NCBI GenBank assembly: GCA_011365055.1
Contig: RDOG01000004.1
Location: 275,879-339,878, forward strand
Direction of reading: 5' to 3'
DNA from: Promethearchaeota archaeon
GTDB lineage: Archaea > Asgardarchaeota > Lokiarchaeia > Helarchaeales > RDOG01
Length of the DNA: 64,000 nucleotides
How positions within the stretch are numbered: the first letter of the stretch is position 1; each line of letters starts with the position of its first letter. Below are positions 10,701 to 17,741 of this stretch, in pieces. The position numbers and the translations under genes were made by a program. The notes beneath the pieces are model-generated. The model was not told the DNA's origin. It did not search any database and was given only the letters and a program-made list of their open reading frames with translations.

Positions 10701-10893
10701 CTAAAATACATAAAGAACAATCATTTGTAGGAAAAGTTTTATCTAGTTGTGCCATTCTACCCCCGATAGACGGAGATTTTTCAACTAAATAAACTCTAAA
10801 ACCTGCGTCTGCTAAATCAAGAGATGCTTGAATACCACCCACGCCACCTCCTATAACCATAGCGGCTCCGACTTTTTCAACAAATTTACTCAT
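7744..10893 (-). CDS. hdrA: Tandem-fused HdrA-like flavin iron-sulfur subunit
   Basis: HdrA of 1049 aa, the electron-bifurcating FAD/[4Fe-4S] subunit of heterodisulfide-reductase-type complexes. The first half has an FAD-binding Rossmann motif (GGGVGGIQASLDLA), the Cys motif DCSLCILAPKM, a ferredoxin-type CKGCGVCAMKCP and a further Cys cluster. A linking segment holds CHCGINIG and CTPRTHEP, the usual N-terminal HdrA domain. A second FAD domain follows (GGGVSGITAAIHSA), and the C-terminus has two ferredoxin motifs (CIGCGRCAEVCP, CKGCGTCSVECP). In the second FAD domain the DCSLC motif is replaced by NEDASELL, so the two halves are not equivalent. The typical length for a single HdrA is about 650 aa. 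It overlaps mvhD downstream and touches the HdrC/B-like gene upstream. Confidence 0.95.
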   Translation of the reverse strand: MSKFVEKVGAAMVIGGGVGGIQASLDLADAGFRVYLVEKSPSIGGRMAQLDKTFPTNDCSLCILAPKMVEVFRHPNIELLTYHEVTKVEGKAGNFEVTVLKKPRYVDETKCKGCGVCAMKCPAEKKFNIGDEFNMGLRNRGAIYIPFPQAVPPIYLIDPNYCLKITDDKCGACAKRCDAGAINYEMKPEYRKIRVGGIIVATGFEQFDPAKLPRYCYQAPNVVTGLEFERIMCASGPYQGHVLRPSDKKHPHKIAMVSCVGSRTTKEGVPYCSSVCCMYIAKECMITKEHAPDTEMVVFKSDVRSYGKGFYEFIQRAQKEYGVHYVDGRVSFIEEDPETQNLILYYEDMETGESKQYEADLVVLATALVPPEGLEELAKILEVDMDHRKFFTEISELSPCETNRKGVYICGYAQAPKDIPESVADASSAAGKVAEILAPVRGTLAKEMEFEKPEKEIKPEDEPRIGVMICHCGINIGATVNIDETVEYIKKLPNVVICEANLYSCSSDSQERIKEMIDKYDLNRFIVASCTPRTHEPLFALTCREGGLNPYLFELVNIRDQCSWVHMHEPELATKKAIDLIRMTIAKSRKLKPQQAGKISVIKKVLIIGGGVSGITAAIHSAKEGFDTFLIERQPELGGILKNLHKVFPANEDASELLEKLKNEIESLPNIKVFTNTSIKNVGGYVGNYKIDLLQGEQEHHIEIGGVVVATGGNELKPQGIYGYGTIPNVITQLDLEEKLKNNSLGNIKDVAFILCANARQDEGEFTYCSKVCCATSIKNAYLLKEIDPNMNVTVIYRDIQMAGKNSEEFYHEVRNNVLFTRYSLKNPPKVTEKNGRALIEFPNVLTGENAILEADLVVLATPMIPQNDAEQISQFMKVPVMRGIPPFFLEAHVKLRPLDFATDGVFLCGAAQWPKPVEECVSQATGAAARACAALAKGEITTHGITMVINENLCIGCGRCAEVCPYNAIERVMTEKEFENVKLVEEKSQIIQAMCKGCGTCSVECPVGAITARHFTTDQLNSMIESYLCEDIDLEKVRAALKEEVTND

Positions 10894-12062
10894 GATAATA
10901 ACCCCATCGCTTCAGCAATAAGCTTTACAATATCCATTACTTGTAAATTGAAACGGGTCTCAGAACCCGTACTCCTTTTCTCAGATAACGTACAATTGAA
11001 ATGTATTTGACATTTCGAACAAGTTGTTACCAAAATATCTGCAACACTTTGTGCTTCTTTTAACCTGTCGACACGAATGGCTTTTGAAAAATCATTACAA
11101 TAATTGAATGCGCTGACGCCACAGCATAACGCATTTTCGCGAATCCGTTCCATTTCAAAGAATTTAATTCCTACTTTTTCTTCTAAAGCTTTGAGAATTT
11201 TTCTAGGAGCATCATATTCACCCATATGTCGTCCCAACCTACATGGATCGTGATAAGTTACTTTTAGGTCCATTTTATTCGTGAATTGTAGATTTTGATT
11301 TCCTTTTTCTAGTTCTTCTACAATATATTGAGTGATATGTTTAACTTTAAATGGAAGTTCACCGAATAATTCCTTATAATCCAATGCTAACGTGCGATAA
11401 TCTTCAGCACAAGATGTAATTACAGTTTTTATTCCTTTACTTTTGATTAAATTAAAATTGTATTCTGCCAATTTTTTGAACGTTTCGTAATCTCCTTGCC
11501 ATAAAACGTCATGACCAGAAGGTTTTGCTTTATCTAATATTACAATTGGCATGTCGCTTAATTTATCAATGATCAATAGCGAACTTCTTGCTATATTTGA
11601 GAAATTCATTCCAATATCATCAAAATAAGCACCAAGAATGGCTAAAATTCCAGGAAAATATGCAAGTTCCCCTTGTTCCGCAACTTCAATGTTACTAGGA
11701 ATATAATCTTTTGGGAATTTAGGAATGATATTTGACCTTGAAACTATGCTTGAAGTAGTAGAAACATAACAATCGTGAGTTTCTTCGACTCGGAATCCGT
11801 CCTCATACATGTTGGTTCGCGCTTGTCGTATAAATTCACCAAAATTTACATTTTGGGGGCATCTTTGCAAACAATAATTACAGGTCAAGCACGCAAGCAA
11901 GTTATTTTTCTTGAGAATTTCAACAGGGTACGGATTATTTAACAAATCATAAATAATAGCTCGGGGAGAAAATTCTTGAGAATATGAAACTGGGCAACAT
12001 CCCGAGCAGGTTCCACATTGATAGCAATAACTGACTCGTTTTTTTAATTCATTATCGATCAT
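10890..12062 (-). CDS. HdrC/HdrB-like fused iron-sulfur subunit
   Basis: Protein of 390 aa combining an HdrC-type ferredoxin part with an HdrB-type CCG part, comparable to HdrD or GlpC-like proteins. The N-terminus has CYQCGTCSGCCP and CLTCNYCLQRCP, ligands for two [4Fe-4S] clusters. The C-terminal half has a degenerate first Cys motif (SCAEDY) and a good second one (DPCRLGRHMG, then CCGVSAFNYC and TCSKC), the kind that binds the noncubane clusters of HdrB. It would be the disulfide or thiol-reducing site of the complex. It overlaps the large hdrA by 4 nt and starts 1 nt after the FrhB-like gene, so the subunits are probably made together. Confidence 0.88.
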   Translation of the reverse strand: MIDNELKKRVSYCYQCGTCSGCCPVSYSQEFSPRAIIYDLLNNPYPVEILKKNNLLACLTCNYCLQRCPQNVNFGEFIRQARTNMYEDGFRVEETHDCYVSTTSSIVSRSNIIPKFPKDYIPSNIEVAEQGELAYFPGILAILGAYFDDIGMNFSNIARSSLLIIDKLSDMPIVILDKAKPSGHDVLWQGDYETFKKLAEYNFNLIKSKGIKTVITSCAEDYRTLALDYKELFGELPFKVKHITQYIVEELEKGNQNLQFTNKMDLKVTYHDPCRLGRHMGEYDAPRKILKALEEKVGIKFFEMERIRENALCCGVSAFNYCNDFSKAIRVDRLKEAQSVADILVTTCSKCQIHFNCTLSEKRSTGSETRFNLQVMDIVKLIAEAMGLLS

Positions 12063-12063
12063 T

Positions 12064-13590
12064 TCATTCCACCTTTAAAATATTTTTTAATGAATTATAA
12101 TAATAAGGTGGAGATTGTTCCAATATTTTCATCACACCTTTAAAATTACGTGTTCTTTTGCCACCTGCAAGTTTTTCTATTAAAGGTATTCCAAATGGTT
12201 TATCTGCAGGTACATCTCGAACTTGAAAATAATTTTCTTTTAATGCAGCATTGAAGATTTTTTCACCCTTTTCAGATCTTACAATTACTGTGGACCAGCC
12301 AGGACCCGAGCCGATAGAACCACAGGATATGTCAGCTAATTCATTTGTAAGATCAACACAATAGTGACAAGCATGACGAGCTAATGAAGTTACATCCTTA
12401 ATGGGAACCTCAACTGCTTCTTTGTTTAAATTATAAACAAAAAACTTGCCTTTATTAATATCCATCTTGGAAACATTATTTATAGGAGTTTTACAAATCT
12501 CTTCCGAGATTTTCATGACATCAGGATAAGGGAAACTTTCCATGCAGAAAATTCCAATAATAAATTCAATCTTACCCCACACATCTTTGAATACATCTGA
12601 GTAAACTTGATATTTTCGCATGGCTTGAACCTGACAAGGAGTACCTACAAATGCTAATTTTTTCAATCCAATATTTTTTGCTTCTTCAAGAGCAATAAAA
12701 TTCGGAGACACCGCATATTTTGTACCTGATGAACCTAGAAGTTGATCAAAATTTACAACGACAGCTGGTTGTGTATCCCAAGAATCTTTTTGTTTCTTTG
12801 CCACAACAGCTCCATCAATTTCATTTTTATCCAATAAATATTTTATAAACGTGGTGACCATACCACCATCTTGACAAACTGCTTTTATTTTGTCGTCTGC
12901 AGCTTGACCAGATTTGATTATTCTACATGGACCATATGGTTGTAAATTCAAATCTTGAAAATATTCCCCCTCGGGAATACCTAAAAAAGAGAGTTTTAAA
13001 ATATTTAAGGGTAAATTCGTTCGTGGACAATGATAATTACATAATCCACAGTGAATGCATTTTGAATCATCTATATTTGGTTTATCATCTTTTATAGTGA
13101 TAGCATTTACAGGACAAACTGCTTGACAGGCTCCACATAAAACACAAAGATGAGCATCAACAATAATATTAATAGGATCATAAGTAGATCTTAAATTCCA
13201 CGGAGAAACAAGATCCAAATCTAAATTTCCGTTAATTTCATTAATAACTGGTTTTGCACCAAAAATTAAATTTTCTTGATCTCTTAATTCTATCCAGCCT
13301 TCATTTTCTAAGGCTAGTGCATGTTTCATAACTGAATATTCTGAAAGATCTTCAATATTTTTTTCCATTTCAGAAATAGATGCTTTTCCCTTTGTTAAAA
13401 TATAAAGTAAAACTCGAAACTTTTTAGTTTCATGAATCATCATTGAATCAATTATAGCATTTAAAGAAGCTATGTTCAATTTTTTAGCATCAATAATTGC
13501 TGGTTGATTTTCTAAAAGTGCTCGAACAAATAAACTACTTGCCGATGCTTCTGCTATTGCATCCATTTCTTCTTTATTAATTCTAGTCAT
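12064..13590 (-). CDS. FrhB/FdhB-like subunit with N-terminal helical domain
   Basis: Protein of 508 aa. Residues 1-~130 are predicted helical and resemble a winged-helix fold (SVMKHALALENEGWIELRD). Then come two ferredoxin motifs (CVLCGACQAVCP, CIHCGLCNYHCP) and an FrhB/FdhB domain with GGMVTTFIKYLL and GTPCQVQAMRKY, the family of flavin subunits of F420-reducing hydrogenase and formate dehydrogenase. It would exchange electrons with F420, NAD(P)H or ferredoxin; which one cannot be told from sequence. A strong GGAGGT stands 6 nt before the ATG. The gene begins just after the SECIS candidate of vhuD, so ribosome access here may depend on that RNA structure (inference). Confidence 0.85.
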   Translation of the reverse strand: MTRINKEEMDAIAEASASSLFVRALLENQPAIIDAKKLNIASLNAIIDSMMIHETKKFRVLLYILTKGKASISEMEKNIEDLSEYSVMKHALALENEGWIELRDQENLIFGAKPVINEINGNLDLDLVSPWNLRSTYDPINIIVDAHLCVLCGACQAVCPVNAITIKDDKPNIDDSKCIHCGLCNYHCPRTNLPLNILKLSFLGIPEGEYFQDLNLQPYGPCRIIKSGQAADDKIKAVCQDGGMVTTFIKYLLDKNEIDGAVVAKKQKDSWDTQPAVVVNFDQLLGSSGTKYAVSPNFIALEEAKNIGLKKLAFVGTPCQVQAMRKYQVYSDVFKDVWGKIEFIIGIFCMESFPYPDVMKISEEICKTPINNVSKMDINKGKFFVYNLNKEAVEVPIKDVTSLARHACHYCVDLTNELADISCGSIGSGPGWSTVIVRSEKGEKIFNAALKENYFQVRDVPADKPFGIPLIEKLAGGKRTRNFKGVMKILEQSPPYYYNSLKNILKVE

Positions 13591-13624
13591 TTTTTACCTC
13601 CTTAAATTTAAGAGGATTTTTATC

Positions 13625-13702
13625 TAAATTATTACCCTTCGCTTTCAAGGGTCGTCCTCTCGAATCTTCATGTTTTCATTCGAGAATCATTCATATAATT
13701 TA
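13625..13702 (-). promoter_or_regulatory. SECIS candidate of vhuD
   Basis: RNA structure directly at the vhuD stop codon, read on the minus strand. Basal stem TAAATTAT/ATAATTTA encloses ATGA, then an 8-bp stem TCTCGAAT/ATTCGAGA with a 12-nt loop starting GAAAAC, then GGAC, then a hairpin ACCCTT/AAGGGT with a 7-nt loop. ATGA facing GGAC fits the eukaryotic SECIS quartet of tandem G-A pairs, with the A-run in the apical loop. All stems are read by eye, not by folding software. The fold is shared with the elements at 14150-14224 and 21911-21979. Confidence 0.8.
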
Positions 13703-14113
13703 TTGGATTAATTTAGGGGCAACTTTTCCTACTTTTTCAAGTTTTTCCATCGTATCAGCAACAGCTTCCAAGAAGCGGTTGAATTCTGCCGCACCACATT
13801 CATAGAGATTGACTCTATTACCATCAAGTCCAACGCGATCTAATAATCGTTTCACGAATTCAATTCGCGTTTTGGCTTTTAGGTTTCCATTGTTGAAATC
13901 GCATTCTCCGATATGTCATGATATGACCATGACAGCATCTGCACCATTACGGATAGCGTGGAGCATGTGATACGCATCGACTCGACCTGTGCATCGCACT
14001 CGAATAATCCGAATGTCTGTCGGATATTTATTCCGAGTGGTTCCAGTTAAATCAGCAGCCCCGTAACCTCATTTATTACAGGCAAAGGCCACGATTCTGT
14101 ATTCGCCAACCAA
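13700..14113 (-). CDS. vhuD: VhuD/MvhD-type subunit, selenoprotein with two Sec
   Basis: Electron-transfer iron-sulfur subunit of an Hdr complex, 137 aa with two selenocysteines encoded by in-frame TGA at 14071-14069 and 13918-13916. The translation reads CNKUGYGAADLTG and VMVISUHIGECDF, where U aligns with Cys in the paralogue at 7311-7751 (CNWCGYAGADLAG and VLVCGCHIGDCHY). The start is taken as TTG at 14113: GGAAGGG lies 6 nt upstream and the N-terminus then matches the paralogue's length; a GTG at 14152 is possible but would run through the upstream RNA structure. The stop codon is TAA at 13702-13700. It sits between Sec-hdrA and the FrhB-like gene. An annotation pipeline reading TGA as stop would miss it entirely. 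Confidence 0.93.
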
Positions 14114-14149
14114 TTTTTTCCCTTCCTTTAAAGAAGGATTTATTTTTAA

Positions 14150-14224
14150 CACGCCCAAGGGTTGCAATCCCTTCTTTCTACCATGATCTCAAATTTTATC
14201 AAGGTAGTCATTAGAAAGGCGTGC
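14150..14224 (-). promoter_or_regulatory. SECIS candidate of hdrA
   Basis: Structure starting 1 nt after the hdrA stop, on the minus strand. Basal stem CACGCC/GGGCGTG, then ATGA, then a stem CTACCTTGAT/ATCATGGTAG with one T-T mismatch and a loop starting AAAA, then AAAG, then a hairpin AAGGG/CCCTT with the 7-nt loop ATTGCAA. The 3' half of the SECIS quartet is less clear here (AAAG or AGAA rather than a clean GA), so the non-Watson-Crick core is uncertain. It lies wholly in the hdrA-vhuD gap if vhuD starts at 14113. Confidence 0.68.
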
Positions 14225-16192
14225 TTATTCTTTAATTAAGGCATCAATTTCATTTAATAACTGCTCATCGCGGTAATATCGGAATGATATTGCCCTAACA
14301 GGACAACTTGAAGCACAAACACCGCATCCTTTGCAAGCTATTGGATCTACCTGAGCAATACCCTTTTCATTGACTTTAATAGCACTAAATGAACAATTTC
14401 TCTCGCAAGTTCCGCAACCGATACATAGAGTTTCATCTATAATAGGATTAACTAGCTCAAGTCGGAACTTTCCTGCAGCGACAAAATCTATTGCCATCGC
14501 AGCTGCAGCTCGTGCAGTAGATACTGCATATGGAACTGCCATCGGGTTCCTAGATGCACCACCAATGTAAACGCCACTTGCTTTTGTCTCTACGGGATTT
14601 AAGCACGTATGAATTTCTTTAAAGAAACCTGACGGTGCTTTATCAAGCCCTAATATTTCTCCAACCTTCTTTGAATTCGGATGTGGAACCATCGCTGTTG
14701 ATAATATGACCATATCATATTCTTCCCTCATGATTCTTCCACTAATGACATCTTCACTACGTAACAGTAAATTATAAGTTTCTGGATTTTCTCTGACTTC
14801 TGCGACTTTTCCTTTTATGAATTTAATTTGTGGATTTTGTCCTCGAATACGAGCATAATATTCTTCTTCATCTTTTGATGTCGTTCTAATATCGATGTAA
14901 TAAATGGCAACTTCCATTTCTTCTCCATATTCTTGAACGAGGAGTTGTGCATTTTTCATGGCTACAAGACAACAGACGCCACCAGAACAATATTGGTTTG
15001 TTTTCATATCCCTGGAGCCGACACATTGGATCATGGCTATCTTTTTCGGAGTCTTCCCATCCGAAATTCTATAAAGATGCCCTCCAGTAGGTCCAGTTGG
15101 ACTTATAAATCGTTCTAACTCAATTTGAGTTAAAATATTGTAATATTTACCGTATCCAAAGTCTCCGTGTGCAACAATATCATAAGTTTCATATCCAGTG
15201 GTTAATACTATTGACCCTACTTCAAGCTCCCTTATCGATGGTTGCATTTCATAATCTATAGCACCTGCAAGACAATTCTTCTCACATTGCTTGCATTTAA
15301 TACAGTTTTCCATATCGATATAAGCGTTTTTTGGAACTGCATTTGGATGAAGAATGTTGATTGCTTTCCTCGTGCCTAATCCATAATTGAATTCGTTTGG
15401 AACTAAAACTGGACATTTTTCTAAGCATCTTGCACACCCAGTACATTTTTCCCAATCCACATAAGTTGCTTTTCGTTCAATAGTAACCTTATATTGTCCT
15501 GCACTGCCCGTGATGTCTTTAATTTCGCTGTAAACAAGTAATTCAATATTTGGATGCCTTGAAGTTTCTACCATTTTTGGTGCAAGAATTCATATCGCAC
15601 AGTCATCTGTTGGAAACGTTCTATCTAATTGAGCCATTTTTCCTCCTATACTTGGAGATGATTCAACTAAATAAACTTTATAACCTGCATTCGCTATTGC
15701 TAACGAAGCACTAATTCCGCCGATTCCACCACCAATGACCAAAACTTCATTTTTGACATCCATCTCTTCTAGGGGAACATCGTCCAATAATAGAGCACGT
15801 TCTATACCTGCAGCCATCAAAGCTTTTGCCTTTTCAGTTGCATCTTCCTTTGTAGTTGGATTTACAAATGAAACATGCTCTCTAAGATTGACCATTTGGA
15901 AATAGTATTGACTCAATCCAGCAGATTCAACTAACGCTCTATATGTAGGTTCATGGATTTTGGGTGTACATGCACCGACAACAATTCTATTTAAATTATG
16001 TTTTTCGATATCTTCAGCAATCGTTGCTTGTCCGGGCTCAGAACACGTAAATGTTGAAGTTTTAGTTAAAACGACATTAGGTAATGATTTACAGTATTCT
16101 GCAACGGCTTCAACGTCTACTGTACCGCCGATATTGACGCCTCAAGCGCAAACATAAACACCAATGCGAACTTCTTCTGACAATTCAATCAC
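14225..16192 (-). CDS. hdrA: HdrA selenoprotein with two Sec
   Basis: Canonical-length HdrA of 655 aa, read through two in-frame TGA codons at 16144-16142 and 15592-15590. The first gives VCAUGVNIGG, aligned with ICHCGINIGA in the fused HdrA of the same operon; the second gives DCAIUILAPKM, aligned with DCSLCILAPKM. Order: N-terminal Sec/Cys domain with CTPKIHEP, FAD domain (GGGIGGISASLAIA), ferredoxin-type CTGCARCLEKCP and CIKCKQCEKNC, and two C-terminal ferredoxin motifs (CIGCGTCERNC, CKGCGVCASSCP). The start is GTG at 16192, preceded by an in-frame TAA two codons upstream; TTG a few codons later is an alternative. Sec at these sites is known from methanogen and Lokiarchaeal HdrA. A TGA-as-stop reading breaks the gene into three pieces. 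Confidence 0.94.
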
Positions 16193-16215
16193 TTTTTAGT
16201 AATTTCTCACCTTTT

Positions 16216-16380
16216 TTAATGTTCTCCGATTAAGGCACGTTTAACTTGCACCTTAATCTTTTTCTTATCATAGTCATAGTTAGGAGCAATCTGTTGGACT
16301 AATTTCAGTATTTTTCCGCCTTTTATGTCTAATTCTTCCATTATTTGCTTAGCAAATTCCTTTAATTGGTCCTTATCCAT
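16216..16380 (-). CDS. Small ORF leading the Hdr operon, 54 aa
   Basis: Open frame of 54 aa with ATG at 16380, GGAG 7-8 nt upstream and TAA at 16218-16216. It begins MDKDQLKEFAKQIMEE, is mostly charged helix with a central Gly-Gly, and ends KVQVKRALIGEH. I recognise no family. It sits 23 nt upstream of Sec-hdrA, directly behind the operon promoter, so it is probably translated. A role in assembly or regulation of the complex is only a guess. Confidence 0.6.
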   Translation of the reverse strand: MDKDQLKEFAKQIMEELDIKGGKILKLVQQIAPNYDYDKKKIKVQVKRALIGEH

Positions 16381-16421
16381 TAGAATTACTCCGATTTCTT
16401 ATACCAAATTGACTTGAAAAA

Positions 16422-16434
16422 ATTATATAAATTT
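16422..16434 (-). promoter_or_regulatory. TATA-like promoter of the Hdr operon
   Basis: On the minus strand the sequence AAATTTATATAATT lies about 45 nt upstream of the ATG at 16380, within an otherwise A/T-rich but non-repetitive stretch. This is the expected form of an archaeal TATA box. It would give a short 5' leader in front of the 54-aa ORF. The assignment is by pattern only. Confidence 0.45.
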
Positions 16435-16691
16435 TTATTCTGAGCTTTAATTCTATTTCTATAAAAAGAATTTGTTTTATTAAACTTATGTAGAAGAAAA
16501 TAAGAAAAGATTTTTGAGTTAAAGTCTGTAGAATTTCTTCGTGGTTGTTTATATTTAAAATTATAAGTTTATACAAAAAATTTTTCTATAAATTGGTATG
16601 TAATTCCCTAGTATCTAAAATAATCAAAAATACTTTAAATCAACTTCATGCTAGTTATCTACACTTAAAAAGAAAATTTAATTGATGCAAA

Positions 16692-17102
16692 ATGTCATCC
16701 GAAGAAACTGAAAAACCTCAAATAAATGACGTAAACACCCAGATCGAGACGCTTAAAAAAAGTATAGAATCCGATCCGGACAATCCTGAAAAACTTGCGA
16801 ATTTAGGCGTATTATATTCGTCGATAAACAGATATGAGGAAGCATTAAACTTATTTAGAAGTATTCTTGAAAAAGATCCCAAGAATGTAGAAGCACACAA
16901 ATATTTAGGAGTAATATATGCACAAATTGGTAAGTTAGATGAAGCTATTTCAGAACTTGAAATCGCGGTGAAGCTAAAAGCGGATAGTCCAAGTCTGTGG
17001 AATAATTTAAGTGAAGCTTATCGTCGATCTAAAAATTTTCATCAAGCAAATGTGGCTAGAATGCGTGCCATTCAGTTAAGCGAAATACCTAAAAAGGTTT
17101 GA
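16692..17102 (+). CDS. TPR-repeat protein
   Basis: Tetratricopeptide protein of 136 aa with about three repeats, e.g. NLGVLYSSINRYEEALNLFR and YLGVIYAQIGKLDEAISELE, followed by a third unit ending in RAIQLSE. The first ~20 residues are charged and probably disordered. TPR proteins act as protein-binding scaffolds; the partner is unknown. It stands alone between the divergent Hdr operon and a tRNA gene. Confidence 0.88.
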   Translation: MSSEETEKPQINDVNTQIETLKKSIESDPDNPEKLANLGVLYSSINRYEEALNLFRSILEKDPKNVEAHKYLGVIYAQIGKLDEAISELEIAVKLKADSPSLWNNLSEAYRRSKNFHQANVARMRAIQLSEIPKKV

Positions 17103-17181
17103 AAATAACAACTTTTATCAGCAAAATTTATTCTTAAAAATAAGGAATCAAATTATTAGCTACAAATAGTGCTCATTCAAT
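17103..17181 (+). other. Leader upstream of tRNA-Pro
   Basis: Short non-coding stretch between the TPR gene and the tRNA, A/T-rich, without a clear TATA box at a fixed distance. Nothing else is seen. Confidence 0.3.
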
Positions 17182-17288
17182 GGGTTGGTTGTCTAGCTTG
17201 GTATGATTCTTGCCTGGGGCGCAAGAAGTCGTTTTAAGTCAAGACGACTGGCGAAAGGTCGGGAGTTCAAATCTTCCCCAACCCACCA
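17182..17288 (+). tRNA. tRNA-Pro(GGG), intron-containing, CCA encoded
   Basis: Acceptor stem GGGTTGG/CCAACCC is perfect, followed by A73 and an encoded CCA. T-arm GGGAG-TTCAAAT-CTTCC and D-loop AGCTTGGTA are typical. The anticodon loop reads C32 T33 GGG G37, i.e. proline. The span between anticodon and T-arm is about 30 nt too long, and removing 17220-17249 leaves a normal 5-nt variable loop (AGGTC) and an anticodon stem with one mismatch. Without an intron the gene would need a long variable arm, which proline tRNAs do not have. Confidence 0.88.
17220..17249 (+). other. Predicted tRNA intron after position 37
   Basis: Thirty nucleotides between G37 and nucleotide 38 of tRNA-Pro, at the canonical archaeal intron site. 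The intron folds into a hairpin with AGTCGT pairing ACGACT, as expected inside a bulge-helix-bulge substrate for the splicing endonuclease. The exact splice points are inferred from restoring a standard cloverleaf. Confidence 0.72.
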
Positions 17289-17741
17289 TTACCTTGAAAC
17301 TTCTCATTTTATTATTAATTTCTTGAATTTAGCTCTTTAATTATCTTAATTTTGGTTTTTATTTATATAAGAAAAATAGAAAAAAATTCAATCCAGAAAT
17401 GATGAATTTTTGATGCAAGAATTGTTGATGGATGAGAAGAATTTTGATCGAGATGTCCAACTGTCTAGTTGATGAGAGAGATGAGGAAATGATGGAAGAC
17501 TTATTATCCATTCTTTCAGAATAAGATGATTAAATAAGATAATCACAATTTGATTAATTTCTTAAATGTAGAATTTTGCGGCTCTTTATCCACTTCATAA
17601 ATGAATACTCACATTTTAAGATGGAATTGAATTTTATTTTTAAGTTTCTTAAATGTTTGAGATGACTTTCAGATGACTTTTTAAAATCACTTGAAGGTTT
17701 TATATTTGATTAAATTATTAAAAGTAATGAAGGGCAGACAT
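17289..17741. other. Intergenic region with possible gene remnants
   Basis: About 450 nt between tRNA-Pro and the next gene. A short frame ending near 17522 (DEEMMEDLLSILSE) looks like the acidic C-terminus of a lost gene but has no proper start. A stretch near 17364-17405 (TATAAGAAAAATAGAAAAAAATT) recurs in nearly the same form near 19487-19510. The rest is A/T-rich and probably holds the promoter of the downstream gene. Confidence 0.35.

Noticed and set aside
14189..14191. A third Sec codon at the start of vhuD
   Set aside because: This TGA is in frame with both hdrA and vhuD but lies inside the SECIS stem-loop, upstream of the likely TTG start; the paralogue has no matching N-terminal extension.
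17182..17288. tRNA with a long variable arm (Leu, Ser or Sec type)
   Set aside because: The anticodon reads GGG for proline, and removing 30 nt at the canonical intron site gives a normal cloverleaf with a 5-nt variable loop.
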